Below are positions 34,885 to 46,506 of a stretch of DNA of 64,000 nt, in pieces. Numbering within the stretch: the stretch's first letter is position 1; each line of letters begins with the position of its first letter. Under the pieces are notes generated by a model. That model had not been told where the DNA came from and made no database searches. It saw only the letters and a list, made by a program, of their open reading frames with translations. The position numbers were made by a program, and so were the translations under genes. Source of the stretch: Capsicum annuum (taxonomy: Eukaryota; Streptophyta; Magnoliopsida; Solanales; Solanaceae); NCBI RefSeq assembly GCF_002878395.1, contig NC_061120.1:114734407-114798406 (forward strand). The letters are read 5' to 3'.

Positions 34885-34894
34885 ATCTCCCCCA
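34885..34894 (-). other. Polypurine tract of D
   Basis: Minus strand reads AGTGGGGGAGATT immediately before the LTR start TGAAGCATCC. It fixes the LTR at 32439-34884 as the 3' copy. Confidence 0.7.
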
Positions 34895-35096
34895 CTAGGA
34901 ACCTTCATCCCCGAATGACGGATAAGGTAGGGGTAACCGTACACATAGTCATTTCCATTATCAAACATCCCTTTAACAAAGTTTGAAAACAAAGAGGCAA
35001 ATATGTTAATCTTATCTTTAACAAACTTAGAAAATAATGATGTGTTCAAGAACACACACCTTTCGCACGAATATCAGGAGCAAGAAACAAGAGAAG

Positions 35097-36600
35097 TTAC
35101 TTGGACTTCATGTCCTCCTCCGCTTCGTATGCGGCCTCTTCTAACTTGTGGTTCCACCATAAAACCTTAACCGAAGCCATATCCTTTGTCTGCAATGGAC
35201 AAACTTGACTTTCAAATATCTCAATAGGGATTTCTTCATAAGACAGAGAATCTAAAATATCCAACCCCTCCAAAGGAACAATCGAAGAAGGATCACCAAC
35301 GCACTTCCTCAACATAGAAACATGGAATTCCAGATGAACCAAATTCAAGCTAGATGGAAACTCTAACCCATGCAAAACATTGCCCGCTCTCCGTGAAATC
35401 TCATAAGGACTAATTTACCGAGGACAGCGTTATCCCTTTTTACCAAACCGCACTACTCCCTTCTTAGGAGACACCTTAAGGAAAACCTTATCCCCAGCTA
35501 CAAACTCCAAGTGTCTATCCCTAACATCCACATAGGACTTTTGACAACTCTGGGAAGCCTTGAGCCTATCTCAAATCACCTTCACCTTTTCCATTGCTTG
35601 ATGAACCAAATATAGACCAACCAAATCAGCCTCACCAAGCTCAAATAAACCAATAGGAGATCTACACCACCTATAATACAACACCTCAAAAGGAGCCATA
35701 CTAAAACTCATATGATATCTATTATTGTAAGCAAACTCTACAAAAGGTAGAGGCTCCATCCAATTTCCAGCATAATCAATCACATAGGGTTGAAGTATAC
35801 CTTCCAATGTTTAAATAGTTCTCTCTGTCTGCCCATCCGACTGCGTATGGAAAGAAATACTCAGACTCACCATAGTCCCTTACCCATTCTAGAAAGACTG
35901 CCAAAAGTGGGACATAAACTATGTACCTCAACCAAAAATGATCAAAGCCGGCACCCCATATAGTTTCACAATCTCTTAAAGATAGAGCTTCACATAATCC
36001 TCCCCCAAAAAGATAGTCCAGAAAGGTAAGAAATGCGCAGACTTTGTCATCTTTTCCATGATGAACCAAATTAAAACAAATTAGTTTCAAGATTGAGGAA
36101 GACCGGTAAGAAAATCCATATTGATCTTCTTCTACTTCCATTCGGGCTACACAATTTGATATAATAGTACATCATAGCAGAACTAGGATGAACAACATAG
36201 CACAACTCATATGCCTCAGCCAAGATACTTTGGCATAAACCATCTACATCAAGAAAACACAACATCCCTTGGCACCACAAAGTACCATCACTGATAATCT
36301 AAAAATTCGCCACCTTTTGCCCACCAACTCTACCCTTGATTTTCATCAAGGCAGAATCTAACACTTGTTTCTCCTTAATCTCTGTACTAAGAGATGATCT
36401 AACCAGTTCTTGCACCATCACACCACCATTCTTGGAGTCCAAGGGATAAACCCCAAGATTTTCCAAACGGTGAATATTATCTACCTTTTCTCTTTTTCCT
36501 TCTTCCACATAAGCCAAACAACCCATGGATAACCTGCAAAGAGCATCAGTAACCACATTAACTTTACCAGGTTGGCAGTGAAGACTTATATAATAGTCCT
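35097..36600 (-). pseudogene. Integrase and chromodomain remnant of D
   Basis: The enzyme would insert the element; the chromodomain would direct it. The linker before integrase is seen at 36299-36556 ('DALCRLSMGCLAYVEEGKR', 'KQVLDSALMKIKG'). Then come a zinc-region piece ('GMLCFLDVDGLCQSILAEA', 36071-36280), a catalytic-core piece in another frame (35776-36141), and 35571-35807 with 'YYRWCRSPIGLFELGE'. The last open piece (35097-35375) carries 'MLRKCVGDPS' and the chromodomain 'VKVLWWNHKLEEAAYEAEED', which has the Tekay-type form. At least three frame changes separate the pieces. Confidence 0.75.
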
Positions 36601-37890
36601 TGAGAAGCTCAAGCTATCTTCTCTGCCTGAGATCAAGCTCTTACTGCAAGAACACAATGGCAAACTCTAGTGATCAAAAAAGATATCCATATAAACAGCA
36701 TACAAATAATGCCACCATATATTCACGACAAACACAATGGCCAACAGCTCCAAATAATGAGTAGGATACTTCCTCTCATGAACCTTCAACTGTTTGGAAG
36801 TATTGGGTGTCACCTTCCCATGCTGCATCAACACACACCTAAGACCAACCCAAGATACATCATAATAAACTGCAAACCCATCACTGCCTTCTGATAAAGT
36901 TAGAATTGGAGCTGAAGTCAAATTATCCTTCAACTTCTTAAAACTCCCCTCACATGCTTCCGACTAAGAAAAATTAACCTTCTTTTGAGTTAACTATGTC
37001 AAAGGAGCAGTTATCGATGAAAAACTCTTCATAAACTGCCTATAATACCCGACTAAACCTAAGAAGCTCTGAATATTACATTGAATTGTACGTCTAGGCC
37101 ACTTTTTCACCACATCCACCTTCTGGGGGATCTACCATGATCCCTTTACTCTAATTAATATGACCCAAGAAAGTCACAACATTCAGCCAAAACTCAAATT
37201 TAGAAAACTTAGCATACAACTGTTGTTCCTTTAAGGTCTACAACACTACATGGAGGTCATTAGCATGATCCACCTCACTCTTTGAATACACCAAACTATC
37301 ATCAGTAAATACATTGATGAAAATGTACAAATACTGTCAAAACACCCTGTTAACAAATCCATAAATGTTGTTGGGGAATTTCTCAGTCCAAATAATTCAC
37401 CAAAATATCATAATGCCCTCACCGAGTGTGAAAAGTCATCTTAGGGATATCCGCCACCCTAATCTTCAATTGATTATACCCAAACCAAAGATCTATCTTG
37501 AAAAAGAACTTCGCATCCAGTAACTCGTCAAACAAATCATCTATCCAAGAAAAAGTGTATTTTTTCTTGACCATTACCTTATTTAACTACCTGTTGTCGA
37601 TACACATATGAAGGGAACCATCCTTTTTGAGCATGAACAACACCAGTGCACCATATGGAGAAACACTAAGACGAATAAAACCTTTGTTAAAAAATCCTTA
37701 ATTTTCTCCTTGAGTTCCCTTAACTCTATCGCAGTCATTCTATACGGAGGAATAGAAATTAGACTAGTGTTCGACAAAAACTCAACACCAAACTCTATTT
37801 CCCTATCCAAAGAAACACCAGGAAAATCATCCAAAAATACCTTTGAAAACTCATTAAGTAATAAAACTAACTGCAATGAAGGAGTTCCGA
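36601..37890 (-). pseudogene. Reverse transcriptase and RNase H remnant of D
   Basis: The start of RT at 37583-37876 reads 'FSKVFLDDFPGVSLDREIEF' and 'ISIPPYRMTAIELRELKEKI'. The catalytic box is near 37290-37330 as 'FTDDSLV', with Thr in place of the usual Ile of FIDD but both Asp kept. RNase H (36667-36933) has 'VYYDVSWVGL' with the first catalytic Asp and 'HYLELLAIVF' with the Glu, so both seem retained, although Asp before Leu is now Tyr. Between 37000 and 37580 the frame is interrupted by several stops and small indels. Confidence 0.75.
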
Positions 37891-39908
37891 GTTAGAATCT
37901 TTAACCAGGACCAAGTCACAAAGAAAAACCTTAGAGATCAACCTCCGAGCTCTAGGATAAGAAATAAACTTCCCCCTTGGTGCTAAGGAACAATATTCCT
38001 ATTCTATTTTTGAGTCACCAAGGAACCTAAAGATGACACTACGGGTTCAACAATACAAATTTCCATAAAAAGAATGCAACGAATCCATACCTAAGATAAC
38101 ATCAAAATCTACCATACTCAACACAAACAGATCTGTCAAAGTTTGTCTACCACTCACAGACACAACACACCACTATAAACCCATTCAGTAATGACCAGAT
38201 CTCCTACTGAGGTGGAAATAAAAAATAGATTTTGAATAACTTTGGATCTAAACTAAAAGACATAGATAAGGAGTCACATATGAAATGGTAAAACTGTATT
38301 AAGAAAACAATTTAGGTCACGAGAGAAAAGTTGCAACATACCAGTAACAATATCAAGCTATGACTCAGATTACTGATAGGACACCAAAGCATACAACATG
38401 TTCTGAGCATCACTAGAACTACGAGAAATAATAGAAGCAGATGACACACCATTGGATGTTAGAATAGAAGATAAAGATACCAAAATCATATTCACCCCCG
38501 TAGCAACCTTGTTAGATGGACATTTTCTCTGCCGATGGCCTACTTGGACACACTTCAAGTACTTATCCCTTCCCTCCTCACAAAATCTCCAATAAGGATG
38601 GCTACAAAATTAACAAGGAGGACATAAAGAAATAGATTGACCTCCGCTTGCCTGAGACTGGGTTCCTTACGCCCTAGAATTATCACCAGCATGATGATGT
38701 TTGTCACCCAACTATTATATGTAAGTAACACTAGCTGTAGAGAAGGAACCAGAACTCCACAAGTTTTTTTCTACCACTTTCCACCATCTCGACCACCCTT
38801 AGACTAGGTACCTCCCTAATAAGAAAGCCTACCTCTCTTACCCTACCTATCTCTATACTCTATCTACCTTCTTTTCTCATTCTTAACTTACTACATATGA
38901 ATAGTTAGCCTCGACATGTCCATATACCTTATGAGCAAAATAGTTTCTCTCTAAAATCATATTTCTATTAATCCTAGAAACAAACTTCCTCATTCTCGAA
39001 ATCTTATCATCCACAAAATTAGGAGCATACCTTAACAACTGATCGAATTTAAAGCATACTCCTTCACAAACATTCTCCCTTGGCTAAGGTTTACAAACTC
39101 CTCCATCTTACCTTCCCTCAACTTTTGAGAAAAGAACCAATCACTATGAGTATTAGAAAAGGCCTCCCACAAATCATCATCTTCAATATCAAACTTATCT
39201 CTTTCCCACTCCTCATATCATAGATAAGCAAACTCTTTGAGCTGATAAGCTACAAGTTTACTCCTTCCACATTAGTAGCCCTCATTACCCAAATGATCTT
39301 CTCGATCTCATTAAGAAAGTCGTAGGGGTCTTCCTCCGCCTTCACTCCAACAAAATTGGAGTACCCATCTTCATAAAATGCCATGGGGGTCTTCCTCCGC
39401 CTTCACTCCTATAAAATTGGAGTACCCATCTTCATAAAATATCCAAACCTTACGTCCTAAGAAGACACATCGCTAACCATACCCGCTCAGACTAAGAAGC
39501 TACCAATTAGGAAATAACATTCATAGACTTAAAAGAATCCTCATTAATCATGTTTCCCTGACCTGAGCAGTAATAGGAGAAATATCAGGAACTTCAGTAC
39601 AATATGGAATAGGATCATGAGATCAAAGATGAATCCCAAGAGTAGAACATGCTTATTCAGCGTCACTTCCAGATGGGGAAGAAGAATTTCCTTGTATTCC
39701 AGATCTAGGAAACATAATTTCAAAGATGAACAAACAAAGATTAGAGGATATTCCCAAACTAAGAAGTCAAGCTTGAAGAAAGAATATGAAGAAAGTGAAA
39801 TATTCCTCAATGTCTTGCAGCCTCTCCATTATTAGTGTGGCGATCTACACACCCCTGAAAGAGACTCAACTCGATATGGCTTTGTGAACTCCCAATTGGC
39901 CATGAACC
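37891..39908 (-). pseudogene. Gag, protease and leader remnant of D
   Basis: Protease pieces lie at about 37900-38360 and are heavily decayed; I cannot place the catalytic Asp with confidence. A zinc-knuckle remnant at 38520-38650 ends 'KCVQVGHRQRKCPS', which keeps the His and last Cys. Capsid pieces follow to about 39500. Within them a 61-base tandem duplication (39325-39446) shifts the frame. From about 39540 to 39908 there is only leader-like sequence up to the primer site. The start codon cannot be fixed. Confidence 0.55.
39325..39446 (-). repeat. 61-bp tandem duplication in gag of D
   Basis: 'ggggtcttcctccgccttca' begins at 39325 and again at 39386, and the following 'ttggagtacccatcttcata' repeats at the same offset. 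Units are nearly identical. As 61 is not a multiple of three, the duplication frameshifts gag. Confidence 0.9.
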
Positions 39909-39926
39909 TAAGCTTCTATACAAACT
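39909..39926 (-). other. Degraded initiator-Met primer-binding site of D
   Basis: Minus strand reads AAGTTTGTATAGAAGCTT next to the LTR end. Allowing one lost base and two substitutions it aligns with TTGGTATCAGAGCTT, the plant initiator-Met site. Confidence 0.55.
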
Positions 39927-42025
39927 TGACCCAACCCAAATTGGGGCCTTGTTGTAATGGGAATCCCAAGTCCAACCAGGACTGGGGACCACCCCTTTTA
40001 CCAAACCCAACCATCTTATAGAGTAATAGATGAGCTAAATTCCTAGCATATAACAAGATTGCACAATACTCTTATAAAGACTTTAGGATAGGGTTATAAT
40101 CAGGACACATCCAACCTAGTCTAACACTACAAAACCAACTATCTATCCCATACAAAACCATTTAGAAAATATCAAAACATTATACGATAATCAAACACAA
40201 AATATAATATGATGGAAAGTAAAACATTTAGTCAGATAATGCCAGCGTCCCAACTTATTCCAATGCAAAGGTTGACTCCGATACCGATCCCGCCTATACC
40301 AACTATGAGAAGTACCACAATGCCTCTATCCAAAAGAATACAAATATTAAATTGGGACATGCGCCCAACCATGGCCAAAACCAATATCCAAAAAGAAAGT
40401 AAATATTCTAAGAATGTACAACATAAAATGATGCCTTTCAAAAGGATGTAATCTCACCACTTCAGTCCAATAAGCTATCCCTGAATCCTGTACTATAAAA
40501 ATGGAGTCTAATAATCAGTTCCTGCATAGCATGGGAATACATCTGCAAGAAGACGGGTTAGTGGGTTTACACTTGGATGAAACTCGGGATAACGATAAAG
40601 TAATGCCAATTATCAAAACCACCATCCAATAAAAACAACCATACATATATATATATAAGTGCTGGGAAAAGGGATCGGGTTTAATATATAATTTAAAACC
40701 TTTACCTGGGTTGTGTAGGTAACATGAGTTTCCGATAATGATCCCCTGGGACTGTCACCTTCCAAGGCTTAGCTTACACTTCTCGCTGTTAATCCTAATT
40801 AAAACCAAGTCCATAAAATCAAATTATCTTTTTATTAACCAAGGCTCTGTAATAAACTAGTGTTATCATCATACCACCATACTTGCAAGCATTACCCATA
40901 GCCACACTATTTAGATTAAGGGGAAATTCAAGTGCCCTACCATTAGCCATATTAAACCTCTTGGGAGACTACCATGTACTCTAGAAGCATTACCAATTAT
41001 CCATTAACCTTTGTAAACCGTTGTAAAACATTTAAGGTTTCACATGTAAGCTAAAAACAAGCAAGAGTTCCATTAACATAAGTCAATGCAATGAACAGAT
41101 CTTTATAAGCAATTTGTCAAACACCTTGGAGGCATAGCGTAACCAAGACCAAATTACATTACCATTAAACCATTACCATATAATTCAATTGTCCAAAACC
41201 ACTGTTAATGCATAGAAAACATAATTAAAACTGTAGGAAATCATAACCAATCATTTAACATCAAAACCCCTAAATCAATAGTTGAAAGTCATAATCATGC
41301 AAGAGAAAAACCATAAAATCACCAATATAATCATACCTTTAATTTAAATAACAATTAGGGAAGATAATCATGCCATAAACCAAGAAGATAGATGGAAACA
41401 CATCACCAAGATATTCCCCAAAGTAATCCATTAGTTGAAACCGATGGTCATTTCCCCAAAAACTCTTAAGAGAATTATGATAGGAATAGTTTCTAAGTGT
41501 TTCAGACTAAACAAATAGGGTAAATAACCTCCTAAGTGTAGTAGAAATCATGGGTCCTTACTAGGGTAGGTACAAAAATATCCAAAATACCCCTACTTAA
41601 ATCCCATAAAAACTCGACACAGGGTCATGATTGACGTTTTTACGAGTCGTAACCTGCCTTACGGCAGATACCAAACCGATCTTAACCAAGCCTCAACTAT
41701 GTATTAGAGACTACCTAGTATAAAACTTATCCAGTAAATTCGTAACCTCATCATACCATTAGTATCCCTAGAAGAATGAAACACCAGAAGGATCAAATAA
41801 TGTCTACCTTACAAGTCACCTATACGACTCGTACTCAACCATACAACACACCCCTATGTCATGTCCATTCCAGTGATAAAAACCATCCCACCAAATAACA
41901 TTAGACATCTAACGATAGGACTTCAGCACTTGTACCCTCGAATATGGCTCGTACTATGAGTTGTATTGGGCTTGAAGAATGGGATTCCAGGAAATTTTCT
42001 AAGGTTCCAAACCTTCGATGATTCA
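39927..42025 (-). repeat. 5' LTR of D
   Basis: 2.1 kb, from TGAATCATCGAAGG (minus strand, 42025) to TTGGGTTGGGTCA at 39927. It is collinear with the 3' LTR over nearly its full length, for example 'cattaccaattatccattaa' in both. It lacks the 171-base repeat and the 146-base hairpin block. Confidence 0.75.
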
Positions 42026-44197
42026 ATTCATGACCATGACCAACCCAAATAAGTCAAACCATCTAATACCAAACCAACTACCATAACACAATTACCAAAT
42101 TCATATCCATACCATAACGTACCCAAATTTACTGTTTGTCCATACAAAGCCTCTAAGAATAAACAAAAGAATATCCGGTCAGGACATGCCCTATTTATAG
42201 CCAAAATCAATATCCATGTCTAAACCATAAAGATACAAAAAAAACTCAAGAAATAAATTAGTCCATTTGAAGTATGGAAGCTCACCACTTTAAGTTAGCA
42301 TTAGTTGTCCCCTAGTCCAATCACCGAGTAGGAGGTATAGTAAGACCAACACCTGCATCGCTTTGGGGATACAAAGTCGAAGACGATTAGTGGTTAGAAT
42401 ACTAGAATGTAACTCAAGGATAAGGAAAAAATATGCCAACATTTCTTAATCAATCAATACATGCACATACAAATGCAATAAAAATATATATATATATGTA
42501 TATATATATAGTAATACCATGTTGGGCAAGGAGACAAGATTAACATGAACTTTGAAATATTAGCCTGGACTTCAAAGCATAACTATCATAGAACAAGACA
42601 CTTACGAGCTATATAGGCCCAACTCTCCCCCAGATGGAAGAGACTCAGCATATGTAGCTTTACGACCCAGTGAATATCAATAACTGTATATGCTTTTATG
42701 GGGGACTCAAACCTCCCGGTATATTAAAGGTGAATTAAAAACTAATACTTGTAGTAAGGGGGACACAAAATTGCCTTTCATATGTTCATTTGACACACTC
42801 GAACCACCTGGTCATAAAGACACCCACACCGGCGAGAGCAATTTCCAGTGTTAGTTCTTCGGACTCCACTTTTATGGCCCTTCTGCACACCTACTTTAAA
42901 TCCCAATTTAAAAACACTATTTCAACATAAAACCATTTAACCCATTATTTACAAAAGGAACTTCGTTGGTATTATCATGCTAACACTACTTCTAAGCGTA
43001 CAACATGCCATTACCATTATTAGTAAATAATACACTAGTTCAATTCAAAGTTAGAGACTCAAACTCATTGTTTAAGAACAACTTAAATCAATTTCATCTT
43101 TAGGGATACAAACCCTTTTTTAACAAACTAAACAACCAAGGTTACAATTGAAACCATTACATCTCCACAAGGCCATTATAAAATCATTTATCAACCATTA
43201 ATATTCATTAGGCCAATGCTTTAGTTCAAAACACCATTAACATGTGACTAATTATTTTTCTTAGACATTTTCACAAACACCTTGAGGGAATACCATTTTC
43301 CAAGACCAAAACCAAAAAAAAAACATCAAGTTTAGGGGTACCCATGATAGATTTGTTAAACCACAATTACCAACAGTCCACATGTGCAAACCATTACAAA
43401 ATACATGTATAAACACAAGTTAAACCGAGAGTAAACAATACTCAACCATAGCAAGAAAACCCTCAATTTTGATTTTCAAAACAACCGCTTAAGAATTATA
43501 ATCACACTTTTAAAAAAATGATATTTATGAACTAAAAATGAGAGAAGAGTCATATACCTTATATAAGAAGATTCGCAGAAAGAACTTGACCCCTTTAGCC
43601 TTTAGTTGAATAGTTGCACGAAACCCTAACCCCAATCTTTAAAAAAGAATTTGAGAATGTTTTCTAAGTGTTTTGATCCTTTAATTTTAGTTATGAATGG
43701 TCTCAAAATGTTTTAAGGTATGGGGGAATAAGATTTTTGGAGCATAAAATGTCTAGAATGCCATTAATTTAAAAGTTAAAAATTGTTCGAGGAGGGTACG
43801 ACCCATTCCCATAAGTCTGTACCCTAGGGTATGAGTGGTACCCTTATCTCTTACCCTAGGCCTTTTCTTGGACCTCCAAACTTGACAACATATGACCATA
43901 CATGTCCAAGTTGTATCATTAAATACAAAAAGTACCCTCCCTAGTCGTACCTTAGGCAGAATACAATAGACCTTAGGGCATCATATGACTTAGTAGCATA
44001 CTACTCGTACCCTATCATATGACTAGTATGATGCCTAGTCATAACTTGGATAAAAACCAACCAAACCATGAAGACCATCATATGGAAGAGGGCGTACTAA
44101 ACCATATGTTCGCATATGACAAATATGCTCAAACCATACATTGTCTAGAAACTCAAACATATGAAATTTTCTAATTTTTGAAAGGCTGGGTGTTTCA
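42026..44197 (-). repeat. 3' LTR of E, end missing
   Basis: Starts TGAAACACCCAGCC on the minus strand at 44197 and runs 2.17 kb to the junction with D. At the junction 'catgaccaacccaaataagt' corresponds to about 32790 inside the LTR of D, so roughly the last 350 bases of this LTR are missing. Confidence 0.65.
42483..42510. repeat. TA microsatellite
   Basis: An alternating TA run interrupted once by a G, inside the LTR of E. A shorter TA run is found at the comparable place in the 5' LTR of D (about 40645-40660). Confidence 0.85.
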
Positions 44198-44333
44198 ATT
44201 CTGCCGCACATAGATCATTCATCCTCGAATGATCTGTCAAAGAAAGCACAAACACTAGCAAGCCCATTATCACACATCAAACTAACCTTTAACCGAGTCA
44301 GAAGAAAAAAGGCATACAACAAAGATAAGAATA
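44198..44333 (-). other. 3' untranslated region and decayed purine tract of E
   Basis: The tract beside the LTR reads GTGCGGCAGAATT on the minus strand where the family has AGTGGGGGAGATT. 'attcatcctcgaatga' follows, as beside the LTR of element A. Confidence 0.5.
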
Positions 44334-45880
44334 TCAACACATACCACAAGCATTAGTTTTCAAAACAAAAAACAAATGTGGATACTTGGACTTCATGTCC
44401 TCTTCCGCTACCCATGTAACTTCCTCAACCTTATGGTTCCTCCAAAGAACCTTTACCAAACCCACATCCTTTGTTTGCAACCTACAACTCTGATGGTCTA
44501 ATATCTCAACTAGGACTAATTCATAGTATAACAAATTTGAGGTACCAAACCCTTCAAAAGGGATAACCAATAAAGGATCACCCACCTATTTCTTAATATA
44601 GAGACATGGAAAACTAGATGAATGGAACTCAAACCAGGAGGTAACTCCAATACATAAGCAACATTACCAACCCACTAAAAAGTCAAATAGGGACCAAAAT
44701 ATCAGGGACTATGCTTCACCTTCTTACAAAATAGCATCACTCCCTTCATGGGAGACACCTTTAAGAATACCCAATCGCCAACATTGAACTTCAACTCTCT
44801 ATTCCTCACATCTGCATAGGACTTTTGGTGACTTTGAGCATCTTTCAAGCTATCAGTAATCACATTCTCATTCTCCAAGGATTGGTTAGCTAAGTCAGGG
44901 CCAAACAACTTACCCTCACTAACTTCATACCACCTTATAGGAGAACGACATCTCCGTCCATGCAATGCCTCAAAAGAAGCCTTACCAATGCTAGATTGAT
45001 GACTATTATTATAGGGGAATTCAATCAAAAGAAAATGGCCATACCAGCTACCACCATAATTAATCACTCATGCACGAAGCATATCTTTCAATGTCTAAAT
45101 AGTCCTCTCCGCTTATCCATCTAACTATGGGTGGAATGCTATACTAAGGTACACCTTAGTTCCCAAACATTTTTGAAATGACCTCCAAAAATGAGATGAG
45201 AACGGAGTACCATAACTCAACATGATAGAAAATGTATCACTATGCAACTTCACAATCTTTGAAAGGTACACCTTAGCTTAATCCTCCATTCAATAACTAG
45301 TTCTTACTGGCACGAAGTAAGAAGACTTGGTCATTCTATACATAACGAACCTAATAGAATAACATTGATTATGAGACCAAGGAAGATTAGTAATGAAATC
45401 CAAATTAATCACCTTCAAATCCCATTCGGGCAACTCAATCTCTTGGACCAAGCCACTAAGTCTCATGTACTCAACTTTCATTTATTGATGCACCATATAG
45501 TTAGCCACATAGTTAGTCATATTACATTTCATATTATTCAACTAATAATACTCCTTAAGATTACGATACATATTCATGGAATCAGGATGAATATCATAAT
45601 AAGATATATGAGCTTCGTCCAAAATCCTTTCTCTCAATCCATCCACATTAGGAACAGATAGCCTACCTTTGTAACTTAAGATACCATTACCACCAATCAC
45701 AAAATCATCAACCTTTTGCTGAACCACATTTCCCTTAATCTTCATCAAATTAGGATCAACATTTTCTTTTTCTTTATCTCAACAACAAGGGAGACAACTA
45801 TGCCTTATGCAAAAATAAACCACCATTTTTAGAGTCTGTGAGATGAACTCAAAGACTAACTAAGGGTTGATCTTCTTCAC
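44334..45880 (-). pseudogene. Integrase and chromodomain remnant of E
   Basis: The N-terminal zinc-binding region is seen at 45542-45748 ('RERILDEAHISYYDIHPDSM', both His present). The core follows with 'WDLKVINLDFITNLP' (45290-45481, first catalytic Asp kept), then 44702-45067 with '[18 protein letters not shown]'. The C terminus and chromodomain at 44334-44585 read 'LVKVLWRNHKVEEVTWVAEE' and then 'DMKSKYPHLFF', the best-preserved chromodomain in the window. Stops lie between 45068 and 45290 and between 44585 and 44702. Confidence 0.8.
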
Positions 45881-46506
45881 TAACTCCTTCTTATCCTCAT
45901 CTATATGAGCTAGACTCCCTATGGATAACCTACTAAGGGCATCAAAAACTATGTTAGCTTTACCTGGATGGTAATGGAGACTCATATTATAGTCCTTTAG
46001 CAACTCAAGCCATCTTCTTTGCCTGAGATTTAGCTCTTTCTTAGTAAATACATACTATAGGATCTGATAATCGAAAAAGATATTAACATAATGCCCAAAA
46101 AGATAGTGGAGCTAAATCTTTAATGAAAATACTACAACAAATAATTCCAAAACATGAGTAAGGTAGTTGTTCTCAGAAACCTTTAATTGCTAGAAGCATT
46201 GGACACCACCCTACAATGCTACATCAATACCTAACTGAGCCCAGCATGAGAAGCATCACAATATACCATGAAACCATTATTACCTTTGGGCATGGTCAAA
46301 ACCAAAGATGAAATAAAAATGTCCTTCAACTTCTCAAAAGAACACTGACACGTATCTAACCATAAGAATTGAACCTTTATCTGGGTCAACATAGTTAATG
46401 GAGAAGCTATAGTGGAAAAACTCTCCACAAACCTCCTACAACAATTGGCCAAACCCAAGAAGCTCCGAATATCGTTTGGAGTCGCAAGTCTAGGACCACA
46501 TCAATC
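45881..46506 (-). pseudogene. RNase H and RT end of E
   Basis: 46231-46458 encodes the RT connection and RNase H start: 'GLANCCRRFVESFSTIASPL', then 'FEKLKDIFISSLVLTMPKG', then 'VYCDASHAGLS' with the first catalytic Asp. The rest of RNase H (45881-46230) is broken. Just upstream, 'DIRSFLGL' can be read across 46460-46490, and then the sequence ends at the LTR of F. The RT catalytic box is therefore lost. Confidence 0.7.

Larger units (their letters stand above)
32439..42025 (-). mobile_element. Element D: complete-length chromovirus, degenerate
   Basis: 9.6 kb, minus strand. Both LTRs, a degraded primer site, gag, protease, RT, RNase H, integrase with chromodomain, and purine tract are all present in the right order. 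It is the only element in the window with this full plan. Pol pieces resemble the Tekay/Del group. All frames are broken. The flanks 'gcaag' (left) and 'attca' (right) do not match, so no target-site duplication is seen. Confidence 0.75.
42026..46506 (-). mobile_element. Element E: truncated relative of D
   Basis: Minus strand: 3' LTR, integrase with chromodomain, RNase H and the very end of RT. It is cut on the left at the edge of the LTR of D and on the right inside RT at about 46506, where the LTR of F begins. Protease, gag, primer site and 5' LTR are missing from the window. Confidence 0.65.

Noticed and set aside
32439..42025. Intact target-site duplication for D
   Set aside because: The five bases on each side ('gcaag' and 'attca') differ.
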